DNA from: Microcystis aeruginosa FD4
GTDB lineage: Bacteria; Cyanobacteriota; Cyanobacteriia; Cyanobacteriales; Microcystaceae
Assembly (NCBI RefSeq): GCF_009792235.1
Contig: NZ_CP046973.1
Span: 4,278,001 to 4,342,000 of the forward strand
Length of the DNA: 64,000 nt
Direction: 5' to 3'
Under the pieces are notes generated by a model. That model was given only the letters and a program-made list of their open reading frames with translations. It was not told where the DNA came from and did no database searches. This document shows positions 8,525-16,253 of this stretch, in pieces (within the stretch, counting starts at the first letter, position 1; every line of letters starts with the position of its first letter). A program made the position numbers and the translations under genes.

Positions 8525-8767
8525 TTACGCAGCTTTTTTCTTAGCGGGGGCAGCTTGAACGAGTTCCAATTCACTTTCAGCGAAGTTATTGGTATTCAGT
8601 CCACTGGCGCTGCCACTAAAACCGGCGTAGTTAACAGTGTCAAAACGGACGATAACGGGATAGAGGATACCACTTTTATCAACACTGGCTACGGTTCCCA
8701 CATCGTTGTACCAGTAAGACTCTTTACGTTTGATTCTAACTTTGGCTCCGCGTTCGATTACATGCAT
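8525..8767 (-). CDS. psaE: Photosystem I reaction centre subunit IV (PsaE)
   Basis: This 80-residue stromal PSI subunit has an SH3-like fold. The sequence shows RGAKVRIKRKESYWYNDVGT, then YPVIVRFDTVNYAGFSG, NNFAESELELV and a short Ala-Lys tail, all typical of PsaE. It stabilises ferredoxin docking and supports cyclic electron flow. An oppositely oriented open frame over the same bases is a shadow. It is monocistronic with a strong terminator. Confidence 0.96.
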   Translation of the reverse strand: MHVIERGAKVRIKRKESYWYNDVGTVASVDKSGILYPVIVRFDTVNYAGFSGSASGLNTNNFAESELELVQAAPAKKKAA

Positions 8768-8844
8768 AGGTGTTGTTTTTTTTAGGGTTTAGTTAACAGG
8801 TTACAATCAGAGCGAGTTTGCCGAAAGGGTTTTTACTTTAAGTT

Positions 8845-9474
8845 TTATTGCAAATCTTGCCACTCTGTTTGGACAAAATGCCCCGAACGTCCCCATAGGT
8901 CTGGCTTTGGTGTAATGTTAACGATTGTTAAGTTAAAGGGAATGGCTGTGGTCAGGTATTTTTGGGCCGACATTCCCACATCTGGCCCGATTTGAAAAGC
9001 GGTGGCGGTGGCTAAACCTAAGCCTAATAACTGAGAAATCGGACCTCTGGGGAAGATAAGATGAGTTCCTAAGACTAAGCCGGCGGTTAAGGCTAAAGTT
9101 ACCGATAAATTGGTGCCACAACGCGGATGTAATGCCAATTGCCCCTCGCCATTTTTGAGACGATGGAGTGCCTGTTTGGCTGCAATTTGCAGTTCGTTTG
9201 TATTAATTTGTCCGTAGAGATAAAAACCCCTATCGGTGGAGAGTCCCCCCAGGGCCTCGTTATCCGCTAGGGAATGGTCAAAAGGCGATTGACGACGGGC
9301 AGCCATTTCGCTTAATACCCAGACGGTGGCGTGTTCCAAGGCGTGAACCTGTCGCAGGGTGAGAAATTCTTTAAAACCGGGGATAAAGCCGATTTGTGCC
9401 AGTAAATCGCTGTCTTGCTGGGGATAGGGGTTAAACCAGTGGAAAGAGGGGTTAGAAGGGCTACTAGGGGTCAT
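8845..9474 (-). CDS. Conserved cyanobacterial protein (DUF6391-like)
   Basis: This 209-residue protein carries the motif RQVHALEHATVWVL near residues 40-55, followed by DRGFYLYGQI, a Cys-containing HPRCGTNL and one or two hydrophobic segments (SVTLALTAGLVLGTHLIF). I associate HALEHAT with the DUF6391 family of cyanobacteria and chloroplast-bearing lineages; the function is unknown. The His-rich motif together with HPRCGTN could be a metal site, which is inference. The start overlaps the end of the upstream gene by 4 nt (ATGA), so the two are coupled. Confidence 0.6.
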   Translation of the reverse strand: MTPSSPSNPSFHWFNPYPQQDSDLLAQIGFIPGFKEFLTLRQVHALEHATVWVLSEMAARRQSPFDHSLADNEALGGLSTDRGFYLYGQINTNELQIAAKQALHRLKNGEGQLALHPRCGTNLSVTLALTAGLVLGTHLIFPRGPISQLLGLGLATATAFQIGPDVGMSAQKYLTTAIPFNLTIVNITPKPDLWGRSGHFVQTEWQDLQ

Positions 9475-10595
9475 AAAGTTGCGGTAGGGGGAGTTTTTTC
9501 GAGGAAGATGAGGGTGCTATAGAGTTGAAAGGCGGTGTCCCAGTAGGTGTCTTCAATGCGTAATAAGTCTAAATGAGGAGCGACCATGGGCAGTAATTCG
9601 TAAAAATCGGCGGTGGTTTCGGCAAAAGGTGGAAAATCTGACCACAGGGGAACTGCTGCTAGTTGTTGTTTTAGGTAAGAAGCGAAATGATTCCAGTTAT
9701 CCCGATTGGTGGTCTGTCTTTCCCGACTTTGTTGGTGGTCGGAAAAAGTAATCCCCGCTTGAAAGTGGTAATGGCGATCGCAAATACGGATAATTAAATC
9801 CTGTTTTTTCAAATGTAGATCAATAATCTGGGCATAATCAAGAATACTAATTTTTCTCACTTGATGGCGGCGCGCATCCATATCGACGCATTCCCCAAAA
9901 ATCGGCAAGATTCCCGCTACCACGGCGGTAACTTCCGACCAATCAAAAGTTATACTTGCGGTTAGGTCGCTATGGGAAGATTGATAGACTAGGGTGGCTT
10001 CTGGTTGAATAGTCTGGAAATATCGGGCTAAATAGACCCTAGGCCGATTAATCGCTGTAATTGACCTGCAAAAACAGGGGATTCCTTCTTTTCGCAAGTC
10101 GTCAACATATACTTCTAATTCTGCCATCGCCCCGACTCGATACAAGCGCCACGAACGACTAGGGATTTGTAAGCGGGCGCTATAGGCATCTATTTTAAAT
10201 ATTTGAGCAAATTTTAGAGCTAAGGGCTGTTTTTCTTGGTTATCCACTGGTTCAAGGATTAAAAGCCCCATTTCTCGATTACTAGGGTTGGTTTTGGCTT
10301 TTTTGAGGGCAGCCTGTCGCTGTTGTTGTTGCTGTTCAACTTCCACCCGTTCAATCGCTTCTAAGCGGGCGATGCCTTGACGAATTTGGGCGATAAGTTG
10401 AGGATTAGCGGTTAATCTCAACATTTTTCGGTATTCTTGCCCTGCTATGGCTATTTCTCCCGTGATTTCGTTTAAACGCGCTTGGTAGAATTTGAGCCAA
10501 GGGTTATCGTTTTCTAGGGTCTGGAAGTCGTTGACAAGACGGGTGGCAGTTTGATAGTCTTGACGAGCGATCGCTTCAGCAATTTCTTTGATCAT
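9471..10595 (-). CDS. Conserved cyanobacterial protein with TPR-like N-terminus
   Basis: From the ATG at 10595 this gives 374 residues; an upstream TTG at 10610 would add five and abut the rsmE stop. The N-terminal 90 residues look like tetratricopeptide-type helices (AIARQDYQTATRLV, NPWLKFYQARLNEITGE). A Gln-rich linker follows, then a mixed alpha/beta region of unknown family with Tyr and Asp motifs. It lies in a tight run rsmE - this gene - DUF6391-like gene, with a 4-nt overlap downstream. No catalytic motif is recognised. Confidence 0.6.
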   Translation of the reverse strand: MIKEIAEAIARQDYQTATRLVNDFQTLENDNPWLKFYQARLNEITGEIAIAGQEYRKMLRLTANPQLIAQIRQGIARLEAIERVEVEQQQQQRQAALKKAKTNPSNREMGLLILEPVDNQEKQPLALKFAQIFKIDAYSARLQIPSRSWRLYRVGAMAELEVYVDDLRKEGIPCFCRSITAINRPRVYLARYFQTIQPEATLVYQSSHSDLTASITFDWSEVTAVVAGILPIFGECVDMDARRHQVRKISILDYAQIIDLHLKKQDLIIRICDRHYHFQAGITFSDHQQSRERQTTNRDNWNHFASYLKQQLAAVPLWSDFPPFAETTADFYELLPMVAPHLDLLRIEDTYWDTAFQLYSTLIFLEKTPPTATL

Positions 10596-10610
10596 AAAAA
10601 CTCTGGTCAA

Positions 10611-11312
10611 TTAGCTGTCTAAATAGGCGTTAATGATAGCGAGAGCCACTAAGGGAGCGGTAATTGTTCTCAAAATGCGTTTTCCCAGTGATACAGGCAT
10701 AAAATCAGCAGCGATCGCTTGTTCTATTTCTGCCTCCGTCCATCCCCCTTCCGGTCCGATGGCAATGGTTATCTCGGTTGATGTTTGTAATTGAGAAAGT
10801 AGCGAGGCCACTGTTCTACGGGTAACACCAATATAACAAGTTGTCCCTGGGCTAACTCCCCGGTTAAGGATTGCTAAAAATGGTTGTGGTTCTTCGATAA
10901 TGGGAATAATCTGTCTTTCTGATTGTTCTACAGCTTCCCGGACAATTTTTCGCCAACGGTCGATTTTTTGAGGACTAGGATTAACTAAACTGCGTTCTGT
11001 CAGCAGCGGGATAATCCGATAAACTCCTAATTCGGTGGCAGCGCGAACAATATCATCAAAGCCATTTTTGGGAATTGCTACCATTAAATTCACTTGTACT
11101 GGTAGTTCGCTAGTTTCGTTGATCGCTTCTAAAAGATGGGCCGAATTATCAATTATTTCCGCTAACCACGCTTGTCCTTGTCCATTTAGGGCAATAAAAC
11201 GGTCATGGGATTTTAAACGAACAACTTTTTTAAGATAATGACTTTGTTCGGATGTTAAGGCAATTAACCCGTTTTCTAGGGTATTAAAATCAAGAAGAAG
11301 ACGATAATACAA
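10611..11312 (-). CDS. rsmE: 16S rRNA m3U1498 methyltransferase RsmE
   Basis: This 233-residue SPOUT-family enzyme methylates U1498 of 16S rRNA using SAM. Typical regions are the N-terminal PUA-like part (SEQSHYLKKVVRLKSHD), VAIPKNGFDDIVRAATELGV, the knot motif IAIGPEGGWTEAEIE and the C-terminal LGKRILRTITAPLVAL. The canonical ILR-E-TA is ILRTITA here, a small deviation. It is first in a three-gene run with the two genes downstream. Length and domain order are normal. Confidence 0.92.
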   Translation of the reverse strand: MYYRLLLDFNTLENGLIALTSEQSHYLKKVVRLKSHDRFIALNGQGQAWLAEIIDNSAHLLEAINETSELPVQVNLMVAIPKNGFDDIVRAATELGVYRIIPLLTERSLVNPSPQKIDRWRKIVREAVEQSERQIIPIIEEPQPFLAILNRGVSPGTTCYIGVTRRTVASLLSQLQTSTEITIAIGPEGGWTEAEIEQAIAADFMPVSLGKRILRTITAPLVALAIINAYLDS

Positions 11313-11634
11313 GGCGGTTTAGTCTATATTGCTATTGTGTTCAGAATCACTGTCAGCTATCTATTTTAGCTTTTATGGTCTTTTTGTATAAGGTTGAGAG
11401 TAGATCAGCTTATAGCAGTTATCTTAATGGTGAAGTACGAAGTTTTCCTTTTGGGTAGTCAGTCGTCAATACCAAATTAGGTTATACTTCCTGTTGATGA
11501 CAAAGGCTGTAAGTTGCTATGGCCTTACCTACTCAGATCTGTTATAAAATTTCTCATCATCAAGGTATCTCTTGTCAAATAAGAATTAAGACTTGACAAT
11601 CCCCACTCCCCAACCCCTAACCCCCAGAAAATCC

Positions 11635-11802
11635 ATGGACATAACTGCTAAAATTAAAGAACTGGCACAAAAATATGAGATACCTCCCCAACTGCTCAAG
11701 GAAGCGATGATTTTAGAAGTGGAGAAAATTGCTCTAAAAAATCGGCGGCTATCACCTAAAATTGTCAAACTTATCGAAAAATATACCGACTCCTCACAAT
11801 AA
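11635..11802 (+). CDS. Small protein at the head of the DndD-like cassette
   Basis: From the ATG at 11635 this gives 55 residues, wholly helical (MDITAKIKELAQKYEIPPQL, then EVEKIALKNRRLSPKIVKLI). An upstream TTG at 11593 would add 14 residues that look like non-coding, proline-rich sequence, so ATG is preferred. It ends 9 nt before the SMC-like ATPase gene, which suggests one operon. The pattern fits a small DNA-binding or adaptor protein, but no family is recognised. Confidence 0.55.
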   Translation: MDITAKIKELAQKYEIPPQLLKEAMILEVEKIALKNRRLSPKIVKLIEKYTDSSQ

Positions 11803-11811
11803 ATAAACTCT

Positions 11812-13752
11812 ATGACTTTGAGACTGAAACAAATTCGCTTAACTAATTGGAAATGTTACCCTAGTCAAAATATTACTTTTAACCTGCATCCCCACAGAAA
11901 AATTCAGATTATCTTCGGTAATAATGGCCACGGTAAAACTTCTCTGATGGCAGCGATTTTATGGTGTCTCTACGGGGGAGATATTGTATCTAAAGAGACT
12001 CTGAAAACCTATTTTTATCGAGGTAAGGGTGATTCTTCACCGGCAATAGAAATGCGGGTAGAATTAAATTTTACTAAAAACGATAAAAATTACTTTATCA
12101 GTCGCACAGCGAAATTAAACGTTAATGGTAGCACTTCTTATCCCAGCGTAGAGGAAGCATTATTTTATGAAGATGGAACCATGAAAGGAAGTAACTCTAG
12201 GGAATATATCGAAGCATTGCTTCCTAAATCTATTCGAGATTTTTTCTGTTTTGATGGCTTAAAAATTGAACAATATACCCAGATAACTCAAACTAAAGAA
12301 GCAAAAGAAGCAATTGAAAAGGTTTTGGGTATCCCGGAATTAAGAAATCTGCGCGATGATGCAGAAAAAGCCTTGCAAGAATTAGAAAACCGTTTAAATA
12401 AAGCAGAGGGAACCAGTCAACCTTTGAGAGATAAGACGCAACAATTACGAGAATTAGAAGAAGAAATTGATCTTAAACAAGGTCAGCGTAAAAACGCTAA
12501 AGATGAGGGAAAAAATGCTATGATTATCCATCAGGATGCTCAAGAAAAAGCCGCTCAGATTAAAAGTTTACGAGAAAAATTAGAGGAAATTCATAACTTA
12601 GAGAAAAAGCGTATCGGTTTACAAACTCAGTTAAATAACCTGCAAAAGTCTATCGATTCTTGGTTAAAAAAAGCTTCGATACCTTTGCTGATTAACTTTG
12701 TGCAGGAAATGGTCGATGATTGGCAAGTTACGAGCTTAAAAAGCACCTATAAAACTAATTCTACAGCAGTTTTAAAAGCAATACTTGACGACGAAAGCTG
12801 TCTATGTGGTCGTTGTTTAGATAAAAATTCTCGTGACTTTATCCTTCAACAAATTGCCGAACTAGAGTCCTTAGAAGTGGACAACACCACCAGAATAGAA
12901 AAAGAGCAACTTAGCATTGATTTACAGGGAATTATCCGAGATAATGCTAAATTTAGCAATTATAGTCAATTACTTTTACAAAGAGATCATTTAGAAGAAG
13001 AAATCGAAGAAGTTAATCAACATATTAAACAGCTAAAACAGGAAAGCACGGGAATAGATCAAGACTCGGTGAGGGAGATTTGGCGAAAAGTTGACGAATC
13101 GGAACGAAAAGTTAAGGAGATTGAAGAAAGGAGCGAACGCTTGCAAAAGGACATTGAAACCAAAGAAAAGGAATTAGAAAATTTACGCAAAGAAGTGGAA
13201 ATTTTAGCTAGGGAAAATCAAACCACATTGATGTTATCTAATCAGGTTAAAATGGCCAGAGGTTTAAAAAATGCCACTAACGAATTAATCGAATGGCATA
13301 TCGATAATTCCCAAAAAATGATTACTCAAGTAACCAGCGATCGCTATTTACAAGTAACCAACAAACCAGAGGAATATAGAGGAGTAGAAATCACCCCCGA
13401 ATACACTCTAGGAATCCGTACCATCACGGGAAAATTATTACATCCCGATGTCTTAAGTGCAGGAGAAAAGGAAGCTTTAGCCTTTGCTTTTATCACCGGT
13501 TTAAATCAAATAACTGATACTTGTGTCCCCCTAATTATGGATACACCTTTTGGACATTTAGACAAAGAACATCGAAAAAATATTATTAACTCTCTACCTA
13601 ATTTAAACTCCCAAGTAATTATTTTAGCGACGGATCGCGATCTTTCCGATCCACTTTTAAATCTGCTGCGTCCCCACACTACCGATATTTTCAAAATACA
13701 CCGTTTGACTGCCGATGAAGATGCTTCCGTGATTGAAATGATGGAGAGTTAG
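11812..13752 (+). CDS. DndD/Rad50-like SMC-type ATPase with Cys hook
   Basis: This 646-residue protein has Walker A FGNNGHGKT (about residues 35-43), a long coiled coil (about 175-330) broken by a Cys hook CLCGRC (330-335), a second coiled coil (about 355-480), ABC signature LSAGEKEA (548-555) and Walker B PLIMDTPFGHLD (about 572-583) with D-loop. This is the layout of DndD, the ATPase of DNA phosphorothioation systems, and of Rad50/SbcC. No dndB, dndC or dndE lies nearby; the partners are two small genes. It probably acts on DNA ends or modified DNA with them. Mre11-like and Dnd nucleases are absent. Confidence 0.75.
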   Translation: MTLRLKQIRLTNWKCYPSQNITFNLHPHRKIQIIFGNNGHGKTSLMAAILWCLYGGDIVSKETLKTYFYRGKGDSSPAIEMRVELNFTKNDKNYFISRTAKLNVNGSTSYPSVEEALFYEDGTMKGSNSREYIEALLPKSIRDFFCFDGLKIEQYTQITQTKEAKEAIEKVLGIPELRNLRDDAEKALQELENRLNKAEGTSQPLRDKTQQLRELEEEIDLKQGQRKNAKDEGKNAMIIHQDAQEKAAQIKSLREKLEEIHNLEKKRIGLQTQLNNLQKSIDSWLKKASIPLLINFVQEMVDDWQVTSLKSTYKTNSTAVLKAILDDESCLCGRCLDKNSRDFILQQIAELESLEVDNTTRIEKEQLSIDLQGIIRDNAKFSNYSQLLLQRDHLEEEIEEVNQHIKQLKQESTGIDQDSVREIWRKVDESERKVKEIEERSERLQKDIETKEKELENLRKEVEILARENQTTLMLSNQVKMARGLKNATNELIEWHIDNSQKMITQVTSDRYLQVTNKPEEYRGVEITPEYTLGIRTITGKLLHPDVLSAGEKEALAFAFITGLNQITDTCVPLIMDTPFGHLDKEHRKNIINSLPNLNSQVIILATDRDLSDPLLNLLRPHTTDIFKIHRLTADEDASVIEMMES

Positions 13753-13754
13753 TA

Positions 13755-14162
13755 ATGCAGAGAATCGATCCCAGTTTGAAGATTTATGCCTCAGAAACTT
13801 CCAGAAATTATCTACAGGTACTAAAAGATAATAAAACCTTTGAGCGCATGGTAGATGCTTATTTATTCGCCGCTGCTTTTGCCATTAAACAAGACTTCAG
13901 TATCTACGGAACCACTCTGAGCAATCGACAAGATTTAATTACTATTAGCCAAATCGATCCAGAAGTTATTTTAGCTTTAACCGCAGGAATTTATATTATC
14001 TGTAAAAAGAATTCCTATCCTCAACCCAGCGACGGCAAAGAAGTTTTAGATAAGATCTGTCAATACGCAGAAGTGGGATTAAGGGAATTAAAAGAACGCT
14101 GGCAAGGCAAAGTCAGCAATCAAATTCAAGCCGATATTGAGAGAATTATCAATAATCTCTGA
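13755..14162 (+). CDS. Third gene of the DndD-like cassette, helical protein
   Basis: The gene starts 2 nt after the ATPase stop, so it is surely cotranslated. The 135 residues are mostly helical, with RMVDAYLFAAAFAIKQD, LSNRQDLITISQIDPEVILA and a C-terminal helix rich in Lys, Glu and Arg. The sequence does not match DndE as I know it (no HLRLSK start), although size and position are similar. It could be the cassette's specificity or effector subunit. No nuclease or methylase motif is visible and the function is unknown. Confidence 0.6.
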   Translation: MQRIDPSLKIYASETSRNYLQVLKDNKTFERMVDAYLFAAAFAIKQDFSIYGTTLSNRQDLITISQIDPEVILALTAGIYIICKKNSYPQPSDGKEVLDKICQYAEVGLRELKERWQGKVSNQIQADIERIINNL

Positions 14163-14204
14163 AATTCTCGCCATCTAACTATCTTTTTTCGGGATAACGG
14201 CAAA

Positions 14205-14456
14205 TTATATTCTTTCCACACTGCCAAAAAAGACGGGTTCCACGCGAATAGCAATGATACTAGCCGGACGTAAAACCATATATTCCCCTTGGATATTTCT
14301 GATCGGAACATTGATAAAATCGAGGGAATCGGCTTTCGGAACTAATTCGTTACTGTACCACTTTTGAAATTCTTGGATAGTCAAAAAACGGACTTCCTCG
14401 CGGTGTCCGCTGCTTAAGAACAAATGTACGGCGTACTCGTCAGCTTTTCTACTCAT
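14205..14456 (-). CDS. Conserved hypothetical protein
   Basis: This 83-residue soluble protein contains SRKADEYAVHLFLSSGHRE, TIQEFQKWYSNEL and VLRPASIIAIRVEPVFFGS. The beta-rich C-terminus suggests a small barrel. It follows the 259-aa gene on the same strand by 5 nt, so the two are probably one transcript; it converges with the DndD-like cassette. The family is not recognised. Its compact arrangement with well-formed neighbours argues that it is a real gene. Confidence 0.55.
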   Translation of the reverse strand: MSRKADEYAVHLFLSSGHREEVRFLTIQEFQKWYSNELVPKADSLDFINVPIRNIQGEYMVLRPASIIAIRVEPVFFGSVERI

Positions 14457-14461
14457 TTTTT

Positions 14462-15241
14462 TTAACTAATCAGATTGAATTTTTGTAATAAAGTTGCCAT
14501 TAAAGGCGGGAAAGTGAGACGCAATTCGCTAATATCCGAGAAAATTAATTTTTGGTAGCTTGGCAGGTCAAAAGCTAGTTTACCCTTTAATTCCGCTCGA
14601 TTTTGATAGGTTAGCAGAATTTGTCCGCCCTGTTTACAAGCGATCGCATAACCCAATTCTACACCCACTAGGGGACTGGGCAGTAATTCCGTTTCCTTTT
14701 GGCTAATCGCCGTAGCATCAGCAATAAATAATAAACTTTTGCGAATTTTGCGTAATTGACTATCACTCAATCTGGTGACATTGCCCTCAGTTCGAGGCGT
14801 TTCTTCCACGGTTAAGGGCAAACGGGAGCGTTTATTAAGATTTTCGACGGTTTCGGTCAAAACTGTTTTTAAAGCGGTGCTAGAGTCCTTAAATTGGCTT
14901 TGGGAGCTAAAATAAATGATGGGATCCAGCCAAGTGCTGAGGTCTTGTTTAGTAAAGTAAATTTCTTGGGAAATCAGGTCAATATTGGAGATGACGTAAC
15001 CGCCACTACCTTCGAGGTAAAATTCCACCCTTTCCCCTTCTAGATAGCGTTGGAACCAGACAGAACCCTGTATCGTCAGACTATCATCGAGAAAATCGGC
15101 TCTTAAACCCGATTTTAAGAGACTATTGCGACTTAAGCGCAAGTCGTGGGGACGTTTGACAACCTCGCGGATAGGTTCGTATTTGTCCAGATACCAAGCT
15201 TTCAGAGCGATGATGGCCATAGGTGTGGCGATTAAAGACAC
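14462..15241 (-). CDS. Conserved hypothetical cyanobacterial protein
   Basis: This 259-residue protein has a short hydrophobic start (MSLIATPMAIIALKAWYL), a beta-rich middle (LEGERVEFYLEGSGGYVISN) and a C-terminal part with VGVELGYAIACKQGGQILLT and LRLTFPPLMATLLQKFNL. No catalytic motif stands out. It lies between the Mo-nitro_C-like gene (9 nt upstream) and the 83-aa gene (5 nt downstream), all on the minus strand, which suggests one small operon. I do not recognise the family. Confidence 0.55.
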   Translation of the reverse strand: MSLIATPMAIIALKAWYLDKYEPIREVVKRPHDLRLSRNSLLKSGLRADFLDDSLTIQGSVWFQRYLEGERVEFYLEGSGGYVISNIDLISQEIYFTKQDLSTWLDPIIYFSSQSQFKDSSTALKTVLTETVENLNKRSRLPLTVEETPRTEGNVTRLSDSQLRKIRKSLLFIADATAISQKETELLPSPLVGVELGYAIACKQGGQILLTYQNRAELKGKLAFDLPSYQKLIFSDISELRLTFPPLMATLLQKFNLIS

Positions 15242-15250
15242 TCTCCCATT

Positions 15251-15643
15251 TTAGCAGTAAGCACCGATATCCTCTCCACATTCATCGGCAAGGTAAGAAA
15301 GAGCGCGAAATCTTAACATCATTAGGTTTTCGTAGAGGGGATTTAGCTTGCAAAGGGGCGGAATCTCTAGAATTGTCCAGCTAAATAGGGTAATTTTCCG
15401 CGCAAAGGGACATTGAGCCGGAATTAGACGACAAATCCTGTGAGCTAGTGCGGGTGTATTAATCTCTAGGCGATCAATTCGTTGCCGCAGGGGTTGCCAT
15501 AAATCCCATTTTGGTTGCGGTGACGGGTTTTTCCGATTGCCTTTCGACCAAGGGGCGATCCAATTAGACACAATTATTTTATTTGTGGTATAATCTGATA
15601 CATCAGCATCGACCATGGCTTTACCTTCGATTGATTGATTCAT
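15251..15643 (-). CDS. Mo-dependent nitrogenase C-terminal-like protein (Mo-nitro_C)
   Basis: In this 130-residue protein the C-terminal 80 residues match the Mo-nitro_C family: AHRICRLIPAQCPFARKIT, then IPPLCKLNPLYENLMMLRFR and ALSYLADECGEDIGAYC. The family name comes from a domain found at the end of some nitrogenase-related proteins, but stand-alone copies are widespread in cyanobacteria that do not fix nitrogen. Four conserved Cys residues could bind a metal or form disulphides. The function is unknown and no nif gene is nearby. Confidence 0.75.
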   Translation of the reverse strand: MNQSIEGKAMVDADVSDYTTNKIIVSNWIAPWSKGNRKNPSPQPKWDLWQPLRQRIDRLEINTPALAHRICRLIPAQCPFARKITLFSWTILEIPPLCKLNPLYENLMMLRFRALSYLADECGEDIGAYC

Positions 15644-16038
15644 AAGGTTCTATCTGAGATTACGAGAGGGCAAATGCTCTTTCCCGAAAATCCTCTAGGA
15701 CGTTCGGCCATTTGACCGCTTTAACGATAACATCTCTGGGATAAAATTACTCGTTAAGACTACACGGGAACGCTGGGGATGCAGATGAGGAAGTTAGAAC
15801 TTTTGTACTAAATCTCTGCCTCCGAGTTATCACCTGAAAGCTAATAGGCAACAGACGACAATAAGATAACGTCACGAGTGAGTTTAACTAGATTAATCTC
15901 TAAGCTTCGCCCAAAGATATTGGCTCTGATTAGAGCTATTTCTAGGTTAGCAAAAACTCAGGTTTTTTCACGTCAGCATAGTACACTTTTTCTGGGTATA
16001 AAATAGCACCCGCTTTTGTCAAAGATACGCAATCCAAC
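15644..16038. other. Gene-free spacer
   Basis: About 400 nt with no credible ORF. It probably holds the promoter of the minus-strand operon at 15643. No recognised RNA or terminator was seen. Confidence 0.4.
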
Positions 16039-16108
16039 GGGTGGGGTGTGGGGTGTAGGGTGTGGGGTGTGGGGTGTAGGGTGTAGGGTGTGGGGTGTGG
16101 GGTGTGGG
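16039..16108. repeat. G-rich minisatellite
   Basis: About ten tandem copies of the 7-mer GGGTGTG/GGGTGTA. One strand is C-poor with runs of three to four G, so it could form G-quadruplexes. Shorter relatives occur at 44262-44280 and 51170-51205. Confidence 0.8.
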
Positions 16109-16120
16109 AATTATGAATTT

Positions 16121-16253
16121 TTCAGTGAACAGTAAACAGTGAACTGATAACTGATAACTGATAACTGATAACTGATAACTGATAACTGATAACTGATAAC
16201 TGATAACTGATAACTGATAACTGATTACTGATTACTGATTACTGATAACTGAT
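16121..16253. repeat. Tandem ACTGATA heptamers
   Basis: About fifteen near-perfect copies of the heptamer ATAACTG, with ATTACTG variants, run right up to the argS stop codon at 16254. This resembles the short tandemly repeated repetitive (STRR) heptamers known in cyanobacteria. The array occupies the place where a terminator for argS would be expected. Confidence 0.85.

Noticed and set aside
8504..8785. 93-aa plus-strand frame over psaE
   Set aside because: Antisense of a clear psaE gene; no motif of its own.
15251..15643. Evidence of nitrogen fixation
   Set aside because: The Mo-nitro_C-like protein occurs alone in many non-fixing cyanobacteria, and no nif gene is present.
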